Source: Wolfiporia cocos (Eukaryota; Basidiomycota; Agaricomycetes; Polyporales; Phaeolaceae). Taken from it: a stretch of DNA of 64,000 bases. The position numbers were made by a program, and so were the translations under genes. Below the pieces are notes generated by a model, which saw nothing but the letters and a program-made list of their open reading frames with translations, did no database searches and was not told the DNA's origin. Below are positions 43,408-55,038 of this stretch, piece after piece (the first letter of the stretch is position 1; each line of letters begins with the position of its first letter). The DNA is taken from assembly GCA_029448655.1 (NCBI GenBank), contig JACCLO010000018.1, positions 540,192 to 604,191 on the forward strand, read 5' to 3'.

Positions 43408-44047
43408 TATATTTTCTATTTTACTTGTACTATACTGTCATACTTCCACCAACTCTACCAGCGTGCGAGCTATGTCCCACAGATATGTTTAACTAATGCA
43501 ATGTAGAGCTGTTGATGATCTAGACCGACATTCCCGTGCTCGAGGGTGGCGAGATGCGTACGTAAATAGGGCGTGGTCTATGATCAGCCAATCACGTTCG
43601 AGCAATTGCACATTGTGTTTGACATGTCTTAGGGTATAGCAGACATGTCTGTGCCGATGATGTGGCTCCCAGCTCATTTATACTATTATGGCAAATCCTT
43701 TACTTCATTAGGTACTCCCTTTCATCATAGTTTCTGTCCTGTCGCTTTTCAGTTGGCTCTCGAATTCTGGCACCATGTAACATATAAACTGGGCCTTTGA
43801 CACACTGTAAAAAAATCTCTCTCCTTGCATTTTCTGTGTGACGCTGTCCTCTGAGTCTTAGCAAGGTGACACCGAGCTCAACCGCAGCCGATCGAGTCTT
43901 CGCGGCGAAGAGATCACCGTGAGTCTTATAGTTTTTTAGTTGCGCGATCGCGTGTTAGTATTTGTCGTTGCGTGCACGTTAGATTGCGGCCAATCGTATA
44001 TTTTGTTGTGGGGTTTTTCTCGCATTCCCACACATACATTCTGGTCT
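43390..44047 (+). repeat. Subtelomeric repeat element, copy A
   Basis: This segment is a diverged copy of 62110-62870, in the same orientation. Shared blocks include CTCCTTGCATTTTCTGTGTG (about 43820 and 62617), GACGCTGTCCTCT, a GAAGAGATCACC..GTGAGTCTT segment, and TTTTGTTGTGGG..CACACATACATT (about 44000 and 62832). It contains CATATAAAC (TATA-like, about 43780), a CT-rich tract and a GTGAGT splice-donor-like site, all on the plus strand, so it resembles a promoter plus leader pointing to the telomere. The match ends where the interstitial telomere tract begins. Confidence 0.7.
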
Positions 44048-44067
44048 GGGTTAGGGGTTAGGGGTTA
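44048..44067 (+). repeat. Interstitial telomeric tract
   Basis: GGGTTAGGGGTTAGGGGTTA, nearly three perfect TTAGGGG units in the same orientation as the terminal telomere, directly after repeat copy A. Confidence 0.85.
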
Positions 44068-44274
44068 TGAGACGCCATAGGGTGTCTAACCCTGCAGTCT
44101 CACCACTAGGGTGCCATCCCTAGCTAGGGCATGACCCCTACAGTACTACTGCCTTGTTCACTACTGTATCTATTTATCCTGCAGTAGTAGCACAATTGTG
44201 CGCCCAGCTATTCTGCAATTGGACGTGCCATGTATTCAACCAGTGGTGCCTACATGGCAGCTCACACACTGTGT

Positions 44275-44379
44275 CCGACCATGTCGGACGTGGATGTCCA
44301 CTGCTGGGTGGGGTCACATGCGGCTATGGGTAGATAGACGCTCACCCAGCGGTGGACATCCACATCCGACATGGCCGGA
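44275..44379. repeat. Hairpin related to the satellite monomer
   Basis: Left arm CCGACCATGTCGGACGTGGA... and right arm ...TCCACATCCGACATGGCCGG are ~36-nt near-perfect inverted copies around a ~30-nt loop. The arms carry the TGTCGGA and TGTCCAC..CTGGGTG words that recur in every unit of the adjacent satellite. Confidence 0.7.
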
Positions 44380-44657
44380 CGGACAAGGGTGTCAAAGTTG
44401 ATGTCACAAAATATTGAGTCATTCTGCTTCAGCAAGCCAGATATCATGCTTGGATCCTCTCACAGTGAATCTGAAGGGAACACAGGACCAGTATGAGAGG
44501 GAGGAGGAGGAGTGGAGGCTGCACAGATGGAGATGGGATGAGGACTCAATGAACATTGATGATGATGAGAGCCCTGTTGCCAAAGACTTTACTGATGAGA
44601 GTGGGGATGCCGAGGTGGATTTGGATTTAGTGAAGGTGCTGAAGATATTCAAACCGT

Positions 44658-46440
44658 GAAGCCAACTCTGACAGGCCAAAAAATCCGTCAATGTCGGATG
44701 CTCATGTCCACCACTGGGTGGGCGTCTATTTATCGCAATAATATACAGGCCAATAGATTACTAGAAATGTGCAGAAATGCGAAATTATGCAGCAGAAATA
44801 CCTGGATTGGAAGAAATTTTCAAACCACGAAGCCAACTCTGACAGGCCAAAAAATCCGGCAATGTTGGATATGCATGTCCACCACCGGGTGGGTGTCTAT
44901 TATTCAAGCCACGAAGCCAACTCTGACAGGCCAAAAAATCCGGCAATGTTGGATGCTCATGTCCACCATGGGTGGGCGTCTATTTATCGCAGTAATATAC
45001 AGGCCAATAGATTACTAGAAATGTGCAGAAATGCAAAATTACACAGCAGAAATACCTGGATTAGAAGAAATTTTTAAACCGCGAAGCCAACTCTGACAGG
45101 CCAAAAAATCCGACAATGTCGGATGCTCATGTCCACCACTGGGTGGGCGTCTATAATTCAAACCACGAAGCCAACTCTGACAGGCCAAAACATCCAGCAA
45201 TGTCGGATGCTCATGTCCACCACTGGGTGGGCGTCTATTTATCGCAGTAATATACAGGCCAATAGATCACCAAAAAATCACAGAAATGCGAAATTATGCA
45301 GCAGAAATACCTGGATTAGAAGAAATTTCTAAACCGCGAAGCCAACTCTGACAGGCCAAAAAATCCGACAATGTCGGATGCTCATGTCCACCATGGGTGG
45401 GCGTCTATTTATCGCAGTAATATACAGGCCAATAGATCACCAAAAAATCACAGAAATGCGAAATTATGCAGCAGAAATACCTGGATTAGAAGAAATTTTT
45501 AAACCGCGAAGCCAACTCTGACAGGCCAAAAAATCCGGCAATGTCGGATGCTCATGTCCACCACTGGGTGGGCGTCTATTTATCGCAGTAATATACAGGC
45601 CAATAGATCACCAAAAAATCACAGAAATGCGAAATTATGCAGCAGAAATACCTGGATTAGAAGAAATTTTTAAACCGCGAAGCCAACTCTGACAGGCCAA
45701 AAAATCCGGCAATGTCGGATGCTCATGTCCACCATGGGTGGGCGTCTATTTATCGCAGTAATATACAGGCCAATAGATCACCAAAAAATCACAGAAATGC
45801 GAAATTATGCAGCAGAAATACCTGGATTAGAAGAAATTTTTAAACCGCGAAGCCAACTCTGACAGGCCAAAAAATCCGGCAATGTCGGATGCTCATGTCC
45901 ACCATGGGTGGGCGTCTATTTATCGCAGTAATATACAGGCCAATAGATCACCAAAAAATCACAGAAATGCGAAATTATGCAGCAGAAATACCTGGATTAG
46001 AAGAAATTTTTAAACCGCGAAGCCAACTCTGACAGGCCAAAAAATCCGGCAATGTCGGATGCTCATGTCCACCATGGGTGGGCGTCTATTTATCGCAGTA
46101 ATATACAGGCCAATAGATCACCAAAAAATCACAGAAATGCGAAATTATGCAGCAGAAATACCTGGATTAGAAGAAATTTTTAAACCGCGAAGCCAACTCT
46201 GACAGGCCAAAAAATCCGGCAATGTCGGATGCTCATGTCCACCATGGGTGGGCGTCTATTTATCGCAGTAATATACAGGCCAATAGATTACTAGAAATGT
46301 GCAGAAATGCAAAATTACACAGCAGAAATACCTGGATTAGAAGAAATTTTTAAACCGCGAAGCCAACTCTGACAGGCCAAAAAATCCGGCAATGTTGGAT
46401 GCTCATGTTCACCATGGGTGGGCGTCTATTTATCGCAATC
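44658..46440 (+). repeat. Subtelomeric satellite, ~170-bp unit, about ten copies
   Basis: The phrase GCCAACTCTGACAGGCC begins at 44661, 44832, 44916, 45086, 45170, 45341, 45511, 45682, 45852, 46022, 46192 and 46362. The last seven steps are 170-171 bp. Two short ~84-bp steps early in the array are partial units. Units share AATGTCGGATGCTCATGTCC, then GGGTGGGCGTCTATTTATCG. Later units are nearly identical, so the array has been homogenised recently. Confidence 0.95.
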
Positions 46441-48060
46441 ATTTACAGGCCAATAGATCAACCGTAAATGACAAATTATGCAGCAAAAATACATGAATAA
46501 AACAGAAAATTAAAGCTGCAGAGCCAGATGCAGTAGGCTCAAAGCCCCAGTCATGTTGGATTCATTGTGCATCCAATATAGGACACCCATTCATTGCAGA
46601 AAATAGAGGCAATTTATTTTGATCTTAACCTTCTGCTAGATTCATTTGGTTCTGCTTCATAATTTTGTGTTTCTATGGATCTGTTGGCATAGCAAGTGCA
46701 CTGTTGGCTGTGTTAAATAGGTCTCTTGAGTGCATAGTGTACTCAACCTGGTCTGATCCATTTGTCTGTTGTGTCCAGTATGACACAGACATACCATCTG
46801 TGGGACTGGCCCATAGCCACGGTAGTCTTAATAGCCCTACGCCGTATTCCAAGGTCCATGGCACCTGTGGAGAGGCGGGGGTGACAAGCGAGTCTTGATG
46901 GCAGTACACCGGGTGACAAAGCTGACGTCCCTAGACAAGCAAGCCAAGGACTAGGAGAGGAATGGCAGCCCACAAGATAGCATGAAAGAGGGTGTCATTA
47001 CCCTACGTCGAGAATGCTAAACATGAGGATGCAAGTCCTCATGCTAGCGCATATATACATGGGGGTGCACCAGTACCTACGAGCCTGTCCTAAGGCACGA
47101 GGGTCTGTGCGTGTAATGCAGAGAGAAGGTAACATAATGACAAGGCACCAGTAATGGCGCAGAGTCATGTGGCATAGGGGTAGAGACGCCAGTAATGGCA
47201 CTCTAGCATAACATGATGGAAGACGCCTGTAGGGGCGCTTCCACATAGAGGGTGGTGTCGGTAATGGCGCCCATGCATAAGGTGAGTGACGCTACTGAGG
47301 ATAGCTACTTACAAGGCATAGAATGGCGTAATAAATCCTATAAAAAGTAGCGGCGACATCCCAGAATAATCTGTGACACGGTACTGCAATTTCAATCTGC
47401 TACAATTTTTGCATTTCTGTGCTACACAGTTTTGTATTTTGTCAGTCTATTGCCATGTGAAAGATGCCATTTACTGCAGGAATAGGTGCCCAAGAGCATG
47501 TGCACAGAATATGCAGCCATGTGGAATCCCTTTGTTGTGCTGCGTCTGGCTCTGTAATTTTGACCTTTTATTCTATGCATGTTTTACTGCTGCATGATGC
47601 ATTGGCATGAAAGGTAGACCATTTGCAGTGATAAATACTCACCCTACAGTAGGTGCACATGGCATCCAACCATGTTGAATGTATTTGAAGGTTCTATGAC
47701 ACTCTACAATTTCAATCTGCAGCCATACATGTATTTCTTTCGGTACACAATTTCATGTTTTTGTCAGTCTATTGCCGTGTGGATTAGACCTTCCATAGCA
47801 ATAAATAGGCACCATAGAGTGGTTCACGGGGCACTCAATGATGTTGAATAGATATTCTATATTGGTTTACAATTTCAATCTGCACTCATATTTGCATTTT
47901 TCTGCTGCATAATTTCACATTTCTGTAGGTCTATTGCCACATGAATTGAATCATCTACAGCAGCAAATAGACACAGTAGAGTGGGTGCACAGGTCAGATG
48001 CTATGGGTATATATTGAAGCCGATTGGATCTACCATAGTTTTTCTAGAGTGTACTGCAGG
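46441..48060 (-). repeat. Old, diverged and mostly inverted block of the same satellite
   Basis: Right of ~46440 the unit decays rapidly. From about 46630 the monomer words appear in reverse complement: GCATAATTTCACATTTCTGT (about 47908), GTCTATTGCC, and GCAATAAATAGGCACC (about 47801), counterparts of AAATGCGAAATTATGC and GTCTATTTATCGC. CAATTTCAATCTGC recurs at about 47386, 47709 and 47868, a spacing of about 160 bp or twice that. LTR debris at 46.9-47.37 kb interrupts the block. No genes are seen. Confidence 0.6.
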
Positions 48061-51000
48061 CATTTGAGGGTCAGAGAGGCTACAGAATGGGGAGGTGATA
48101 AGTATCAGCACCATCATGTGACTTGATTGACATACCTTTTGGGCTGTGGCTGAGCTTCCAAGATAGGTAGTCCAAACTTCCAGAGGCTGTTCTGGGAGAT
48201 CTGGTTGGCAGATTTTGATAATTGGAGTGTTGTGACAGTTATTGTCAGGATTTTACATTCAAAAGACTTGTGTCTGGGATTATCTTTTACATTTTATGCT
48301 TCAACCATCACATACCACACAGGCACTTATGTGTCACATGATGGTTTTCTTACAGGGCTACAATATTGCATATCAACTTGTGGCTGTGGGAATAGCTTAG
48401 ATAAGCATTATCATGGTACCAGATTGTATAACTATAGTTACAAGCCACCAGAACGCGCCTAGCTTAGAAGTACAGTCTAGATCACAACAAATTTGAAGGT
48501 ACATGAGATACACAGCGACACAGAGCTACATCTGTGTCTGTTGCCTATCTTCAGAGCCTATAAGGTAACACCAGAATGGCTGTCTTGGTTGCTAAGGTTG
48601 CATCACAGACTAGCAAGGGTATAACGTAGAGAATGTGTTGTAGATGAGCAGACATGGTAATGAGATGCAAGACTGGGGGCACATGCACCCCAAGTCGAGT
48701 ATATTCAGACTGAGGTTGTAAGACCTCAGCATATGGTATATATACATTGGGGATCACTACACTAAGTAATTGGACCAGCCCTAAAGGCATGGTCTGTGCA
48801 CGATGTATGATACCCTGTATGTAAGCAGTCACATCTAGATGACCAGGCTGAGGTATATCTAACTCTGCTACTTACAATGTAATCTACTGTAGGTTCAAGC
48901 TGGGGTAGAGCGGCTGACCCATGTCACAGGATCTGTGACACATGGTCACTTGATTATTGTTACGGATCAAATATCTGTTTAGCTGAAATAACCAAGTGGA
49001 GTTACTCAGCATATTGAGTAGTGCACTACTCATTGGACTCCACAGAGTCAGAGTGTGGATATAGAAGCTGGGCACTTGATTGCTCAAGCCTTTGAGAATG
49101 AGTATAAGATGCTTGTTATTCAACAAGGTTGAGCTGAGGAACTTGATCAGTATGTACATCAAGTTTTATACTGTGATTCGATAATCGGGGTCATAGTGTC
49201 CTTGGTACTGCTACTATTAAGTCCATCGAGCTAGCATTCTAAGTAACAAATGAGAAGTGCTGCAGTTGAGCATGACAAGGAATGAAACAGAGAAGACATA
49301 TGATTAGACATACGATATCAGCTAGAAGGCAACGAGACAGTAAGTAGACTATGGGCATAGGATTGTTATACATGAAACAGGGGCCTATGGTTGAGTGGAG
49401 GTCCGTAGAATAGAGCACACAGTGGAGCGGTTGAAGGCCAAGTCCTGATACACAGTGAGGTGTCAAAGGAATAAACTGAGTGTACCTGCAAAGACCATAA
49501 CAATTATCAGACACATCTCAAACACACTACCAAGCTGGTTTATATCAGTGGTCTGGGTACATTTTCATGGCCTGCTAACTAACATCTTTTGTCATACTGG
49601 ACAAACAAGGACCTACAGTCCCATACACAACCATGATTTGGATCATTCATTATAGGGCGTCCAAACAAATGTGTGCTTGTCATTACTTGCTTATGCACAG
49701 ACCATCTAGCTTCAGGGCAGACGATTACTGATCGCTGCACCTTATGTATATAAGCTTGACTTCTAAGGTGTACTTTCCTTAGAACCGTTTTGTCACACTA
49801 ATCCAATGTCTTAGTTGTGTCACAGAATTCTCTGTGAGGGGTTCTCAACATCCCTTTCTGTATTGTGGAAGTGCCCCTAGGCATGGGGCTAAGTCTTAGC
49901 GTACAGTTTCCTCTCGTCCGCTCCTTGTTATCTTATCAGACCACCCGACCCAGTAGATTAGCACTGTAGGGTAGCACGCGTCTCAGGTACTTACATCACG
50001 GTCACACTATGTACATGTTACATTACGGTAGTTACTCATCATGTGCTCCCTTAGTTACTGCACACAGGCTATGACTTTAGGGCCAGCCATTAGGTAGTTA
50101 CCTCATGTATATAAGTATGTCGACTTGTTGCCTTATGCCTCAAGTCTAAGATTCTCGGCATTAGGGCTTGGCCCTCTTACTCCTTACCTCTCTGTGTGCT
50201 GGCGTGGTCCTTACTGGCTCTTTGACTGCTAGTCCGAGGGTCACCACCTTGTTATGTCACCTTAGGCCTGGGGAGGCCTATGCAACCTCTGTCACATAGG
50301 TTCTAGGATCACTGCTGACGGCGCGGTCGCACCTCGTCTGACGGTTAGGGTCCCCAGTAGGACCGGTCCCACAGATGTGAGTAGTATGTGTCAAGTTGAC
50401 GTCTCAAGCTGCCAGTACATAGTATAACACCAAGGGGTAAGCCTCAAATCAGACCATAAGTCATCCAGCAGGAGGTTAGAAGAAAAGTAGGGGAAACGCC
50501 CCCATAGAGAATATGGATGCCCTAGCGGCAATCGTTAAGTCTAGCGCTGTAGGATGCTAGATGTTCGGTTATATACATGATGTATACTATTCATGAGTAG
50601 ACCTGTCCTAATGGCTTGGTCTGTGTGTAGTGCTAATATGGTGTGACTATGGTGTGATATGGCATGTACCTGGTAATGACATTCGTGAAGGTTTCTAGGC
50701 CTTCTTGTCATGATGGAAAGTAAGCGGGCTATAAGGCCACATTGTGACAGTGGAGTGCTACGCTAATAATAACACTTGATATATGGAACTGCTAGGCTTC
50801 TAGCTGGAAGGGTTGTCCTAATGGCTTCTAATGATGTTGATGATCATGTTTCAGGTATTTGATATGTAACGTATCAGAATGTCTTCTGATGAGCTTTTCT
50901 ATGGTGTCATGACCTAGTAATAGTGTTGTCATGATGATGTCATGGTCTGGTCCAGTAATGGAACCTGATGTCATAACTTGTACAGATAAGATAAGAGATA

Positions 51001-51622
51001 AGGTCACCTGGTATGGTGCCTATGATTGGACTTAGTGGCACATATCTAATCTGATGTAGTTGAGTAGGTCACATGACCTGGAAGGTCATGTGACTTGGTA
51101 ATTTCTAGTGCATCGGAAAGCCCTTGGTCATGTGATTCTAACAATGTAGATGAGAAGACCTGTACTAGTAAAGGGGCTGCACGACTTCCATTATGAGAAT
51201 AGAGAATGTGGGAAATGCCTTGTAAAACTGTGACACATTCACTTTGTTTACTACTCTTGCAATTCCTGCTTGACGGGTCACTTATCTTATTGACTGCAAC
51301 CAACCCTTACAACTGCATTAGCAAGTCCAAGCCTAGACTTGCATCAAAGATATAGATATATGGATTCTATTAGCCTTTCAGTATTTTATTCTGACGTTAT
51401 CTTTACGTGAAACAATTTATTTGTCAGACACAATGAGAATAGACCAATGCAATGACAGTTTATTTTATATTCTCACATATGACACAGATTGTGGTCACCC
51501 TAAACTGATGGATCTACATCATACAAAACACTTTCTTCATACCTCAGGAATCGTAACCTATATGCAGTCAGATAAGTGACAGTAGATTGTTAGGCCTTAT
51601 TGTCACAATCCTGTCTCTGTGA
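48061..51622. repeat. LTR graveyard, no genes
   Basis: Pieces of related LTRs lie in both orientations. Each carries a block like GCACAGACC..TTAGGGC near TATATAA-type boxes: plus near 49690 and 50050; minus near 48775 and 50605 (and 47090 upstream). Starts such as TGACGTCTCAAGCTGCCAG (50398) and TGACATCTCAAGCTGCCAG (51621) look like minus-oriented LTR ends of one family. Apart from the solo LTR listed separately, exact borders were not resolved. Confidence 0.55.
49818..50393 (+). mobile_element. Solo LTR (576 bp)
   Basis: It starts TGTCACAGAATTCTCTG and ends AGTATGTGTCA, with the perfect 5-bp duplication AGTTG at 49813-49817 and 50394-50398. It contains TGTATATAAG (about 50103) as TATA. Confidence 0.8.
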
Positions 51623-51763
51623 CATCTCAAGCTGCCAGCACAAGATAGAGTTTTAAGAAGAAGAAAAGAGTTCCCAGGCAAGCACACGATGCTCAGCAAG
51701 AGTAGAAAAGAGTAGGAAAATGCTCCAAGTTCACATTGTTGAGTCTAGGAAAGTAAGTCCCTA

Positions 51764-54700
51764 TGGTGCCAACGGCCTAGTCACTGCCTCTTTTGTACAA
51801 GTCTTACTGCTCGCTCAGATTGGTGCCTAGAGACAATCGGTCTAGCCAAAATGCTTAGATTGAACATAGGAACAAAATGGCTAGGCGGATTTCTCTGAAA
51901 ATCAAAATCGAGAAATTTATATGTCCAAATTTGGCCAGTTGTGGGAAAGCAGTACTATATAAGGAAAGTATTGACATCTCTACCTATCTGACTAATTTAA
52001 ATATAGTATATCAGTCAAGCTGACGTGCGAGGGTCTCTGGAACACGGTGGTGAGACTTGTATCGACGAGAACTGAATGCCTGCACCTGTAATTGAGCATC
52101 TTTTGTGCCCAATCCTGAGTGATAAGCATCCATCCACCTAACAACCCGGTGCTCCCATTTCCAGATTGTCTCGACACTTACCGATGCCAGTGCATCTGGC
52201 ATATTGGCTTGTAATATTGGAAACGTATAATCACAGTGGTTGCGGAGATACTTCTTGACAGCACCCCAGAAGTATTCAATGAAATTCAGCTCACAGTGAT
52301 ATTTTGGTAAAAATATGCACATGTGGCCTGCATTCTCAATGACTTCCTGGACAAGAGTTTTCTGTTCCTTGAAGTCTGGCTGATTTTCGAGTATGTGCTT
52401 GGCACAGCAACTGATCACATCTGGGTCACATTTCCTGTGACACTGCATTCGCAGTCCATCAACCCGGAGGCTTCGCTTGATGAGAATTTGTCGAATCCCT
52501 TTGGGAAGATTGGGATGATCAGGATGATTGTATGGAAAATTCATTTGTTGGATAATTTTCTAATCATTCTTCATGAACCAGCCATCACGCATTTGTGCCT
52601 GCTTTCCACCAGGGCACAGATTCATGCGTGACACAAGAAGTGCATCCTCAGCGAAGGCAGAATGTCCTTGTGAGTGGTCAACAGCAATTAAGGCTTGGAA
52701 TCTGGGGCCATGCAATTTTTCAAATGTCGGAATGATCTTTGTTTTCAGCTATGATCAATTATTTTGTGAGTCAAGTCTGCTACAGATTTGTCATGGCATA
52801 CCTGGTTCACAAACATCTCACCGTTCCAGAAGCCATCATGATTTTTACCATATTGAAGGCCTTGTCCCGCATCCTTCAACCAACCGAATGTGGAACAGAT
52901 TACGTCGCTGCAGTGAATGCCCCTGCCGGGACCCTTTTTTTGTAGTGGCTGCTCACCTTTGAAAACCCAGCTTTTTTTGACACCATCATGTGCTTGGGCA
53001 GTCATTTTGTCATGCACCACAAACACTAGATGGCACTCAACATAATTTTCTGTTTGCTTGTTGACCTCTTCCGAGACATTTCCAACGACATACTCGATCA
53101 CTCATGTTTGATGCTGTGCCATTGCTGGCAGGAAGACTTCTTGACGATACCTGACAACATCTGGCCACTCATGACCATCATAATAGAGGCTCTTCTTGTG
53201 CTCGATGTACTGGAAGCCTTCTCGATGAAGCCAATCGTGCGCAGTGCTCAGGGAGATTTCTTGGCCAACCTTCAAGTGAATCCATGGGAAGAGTTCAAGC
53301 TCCATATACTTCTTTAACCCTGCTGGCATCTCCTTACGAATGATCTCTTTCAGATACTGCTGAGCAGCTGCTGGTACCATGCTGTTTTTGGTGAATTTGG
53401 TGAGTTTTTCGGGATTCATGGCCCATTTGTTTGACTGCACGTATGAGCGTAGCTCCACTTGCACCACAGGGTCCTGTAGCAATGTATAGGACTTGATATG
53501 CCGGCCCTTCAAGGATACGGGAAGTTCTCGCACATTCAACCATCTTCGAGCCCACTTCTGCACCGTCCTTACACCCCATTTTGCAGAAAAGCCATGGCTT
53601 TTCGCTGCACATTCCCCTGCCACAGTCATGGAGTGCTTGTATTTGACAATCAAGCGCAGATAGCTCTCAATACAGTGCCTGCAGCAGGCCTGCAGACTGT
53701 TATCGCCTGAAATAAAGGTATGTCGCTTTGATTTAATGAATTTCTGGATTGCATCAAGTCCATTCTCGAAGGTCCGCATACGGTTCTCCTTGATGTGAGA
53801 GCGGGTAATGGGTGCTGGCACTTCAAGCTTGCAGTGCTTTGGAGGGGGGGTTGTCTGGTTGGAGCGGACAGTGCGCTGCTGCTGTGAGGGGCTGGAATCC
53901 ACAGTAAGTTCAGCCTCGTCCATTTTGCTCTCTTCCTCCTTCTCATGCATGAGTAACTGTAGCATCGCACTTTGATGCTCCTGGCTATTGTGGATGTTCT
54001 CTTCACTTCCTTCTCCACCTTCAGCACCCACATCTCCGGTTTCGTACTCATCCTCTGATGATGAGATATCAGAGAGATATCCACAGAAAATCTTATCTCC
54101 ACTCAGTGCTGGCTGGCGAACACTTGGAATGGTATGTAAACCACCCTGTTGCTCATTTGACTGCTGCTCTGACAGCTCAGGACCCTTCTGTGTCGAGAAA
54201 AACGAGTGCATGAATTGCGCACCAGAGCTGTGCCCGAAACTCGTCAACACATACATTTTGCCCATGAATTGTGATAAGTACCTCTTACGGTGAGCCTGTT
54301 CATCCCGAAGCTTCTTATCGTGCCTCCGTTTCGTTCTGTCTGACATGCCATTGTAACCCAGAGCCCGGTTGCTCTCTGCTTGCTTCCAGACGCTCTGAGA
54401 CATTGGTCTCATTAGGATACCGAAGGCATCCCTGTTGCGTTCTTTCCTCTGCTGTGCCATCTCCAGACTCTGACGCAGCTCATCACCCTTCAACTCAGAC
54501 AAATCGTTGTTGTTGTTGTCATCATCTCCGTCATCATCTCCGTCATCATCTCCGTTGTTGCCCTCGTCATCATTCAAGTCCTCTCCATCTTCATTCTTGT
54601 CCGAGGAGATCATGTAACTCACATCCCCCATCCATGACGTGCACTTGTCATCCTCATCTGAGCTTATGCAGAGAACATCTCGCACAGCTGATACTTGGGC

Positions 54701-55036
54701 TTGTGATGTGCACGACTGCTTCCTGGCGCTGGCGTGTGTGCTCAACTGCTTCCCAGTACGTGCACGAGCAGCGGCAGCTTTGCGTGCTTTCTGTATCTTA
54801 CTAGAGCGCGGCATGTAGTGAAATAGTACATACACAACAGGCCTGCGCCGTTGCCGTATCTACACCACAACAAGTGTTCAAATGTTCTCTCCGTGCCGTA
54901 CTATACCCAAAATGTTTAATCTCAGGGTGCCGCCAGGTACCAGCACTTATGTAAACCCTGCATTAGGGTTAACGTGAAGTTGCCCACAGGATTTGGCTAC
55001 TGTACAAAAGAGGCGGTGACTAGGCCGTTGGCACCA
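51764..55036 (-). mobile_element. Tc1/mariner-type DNA transposon (3273 bp) nested in an LTR
   Basis: Terminal inverted repeats of 36 bp (51764-51799 and 55001-55036) match at 35 of 36 positions and begin TGGTGCCAACGGCCTAGTCA. TA dinucleotides flank both ends (51762-51763, 55037-55038). One decayed transposase gene fills the minus strand. The sequence on both sides belongs to a minus-oriented LTR of the local family (start TGACATCTCAAG at 51621, CTGTGCAC block at about 55098), so the transposon jumped into an existing LTR. Confidence 0.88.
52011..54835 (-). pseudogene. DDE transposase of the TA-flanked transposon, inactivated
   Basis: ATG 54835 opens 577 codons. A basic start and long acidic, Asp-rich stretch lead to a DNA-binding-like region (GFSAKWGVRTVQKWARRWLN) and AHDWLHREGFQYIEHKKSLY, ending at TGA 53102-53104. 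The same frame continues with LVFVVHDKMTAQAHDGVKKS (first catalytic Asp) and GRGIHCSDVICSTFGWL. A frameshift near 52750 leads to LIAVDHSQGHSAFAEDALLV (second Asp), a TAG at 52560-52562, and finally IFLPKYHCELNFIEYFWGAV (Glu) to the stop at 52011. The D-D-E spacing and CELNFIEYFWG box fit the IS630/Tc1-mariner supergroup, in a version common in Agaricomycetes. Two stops and a frameshift make it dead. Confidence 0.85.
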
Positions 55037-55038
55037 TA

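Noticed and set aside
44658..46440. Regular repeats as a possible CRISPR-like array
   Set aside because: The whole 170-bp unit is repeated with no unique spacers, and the host is clearly a eukaryote.
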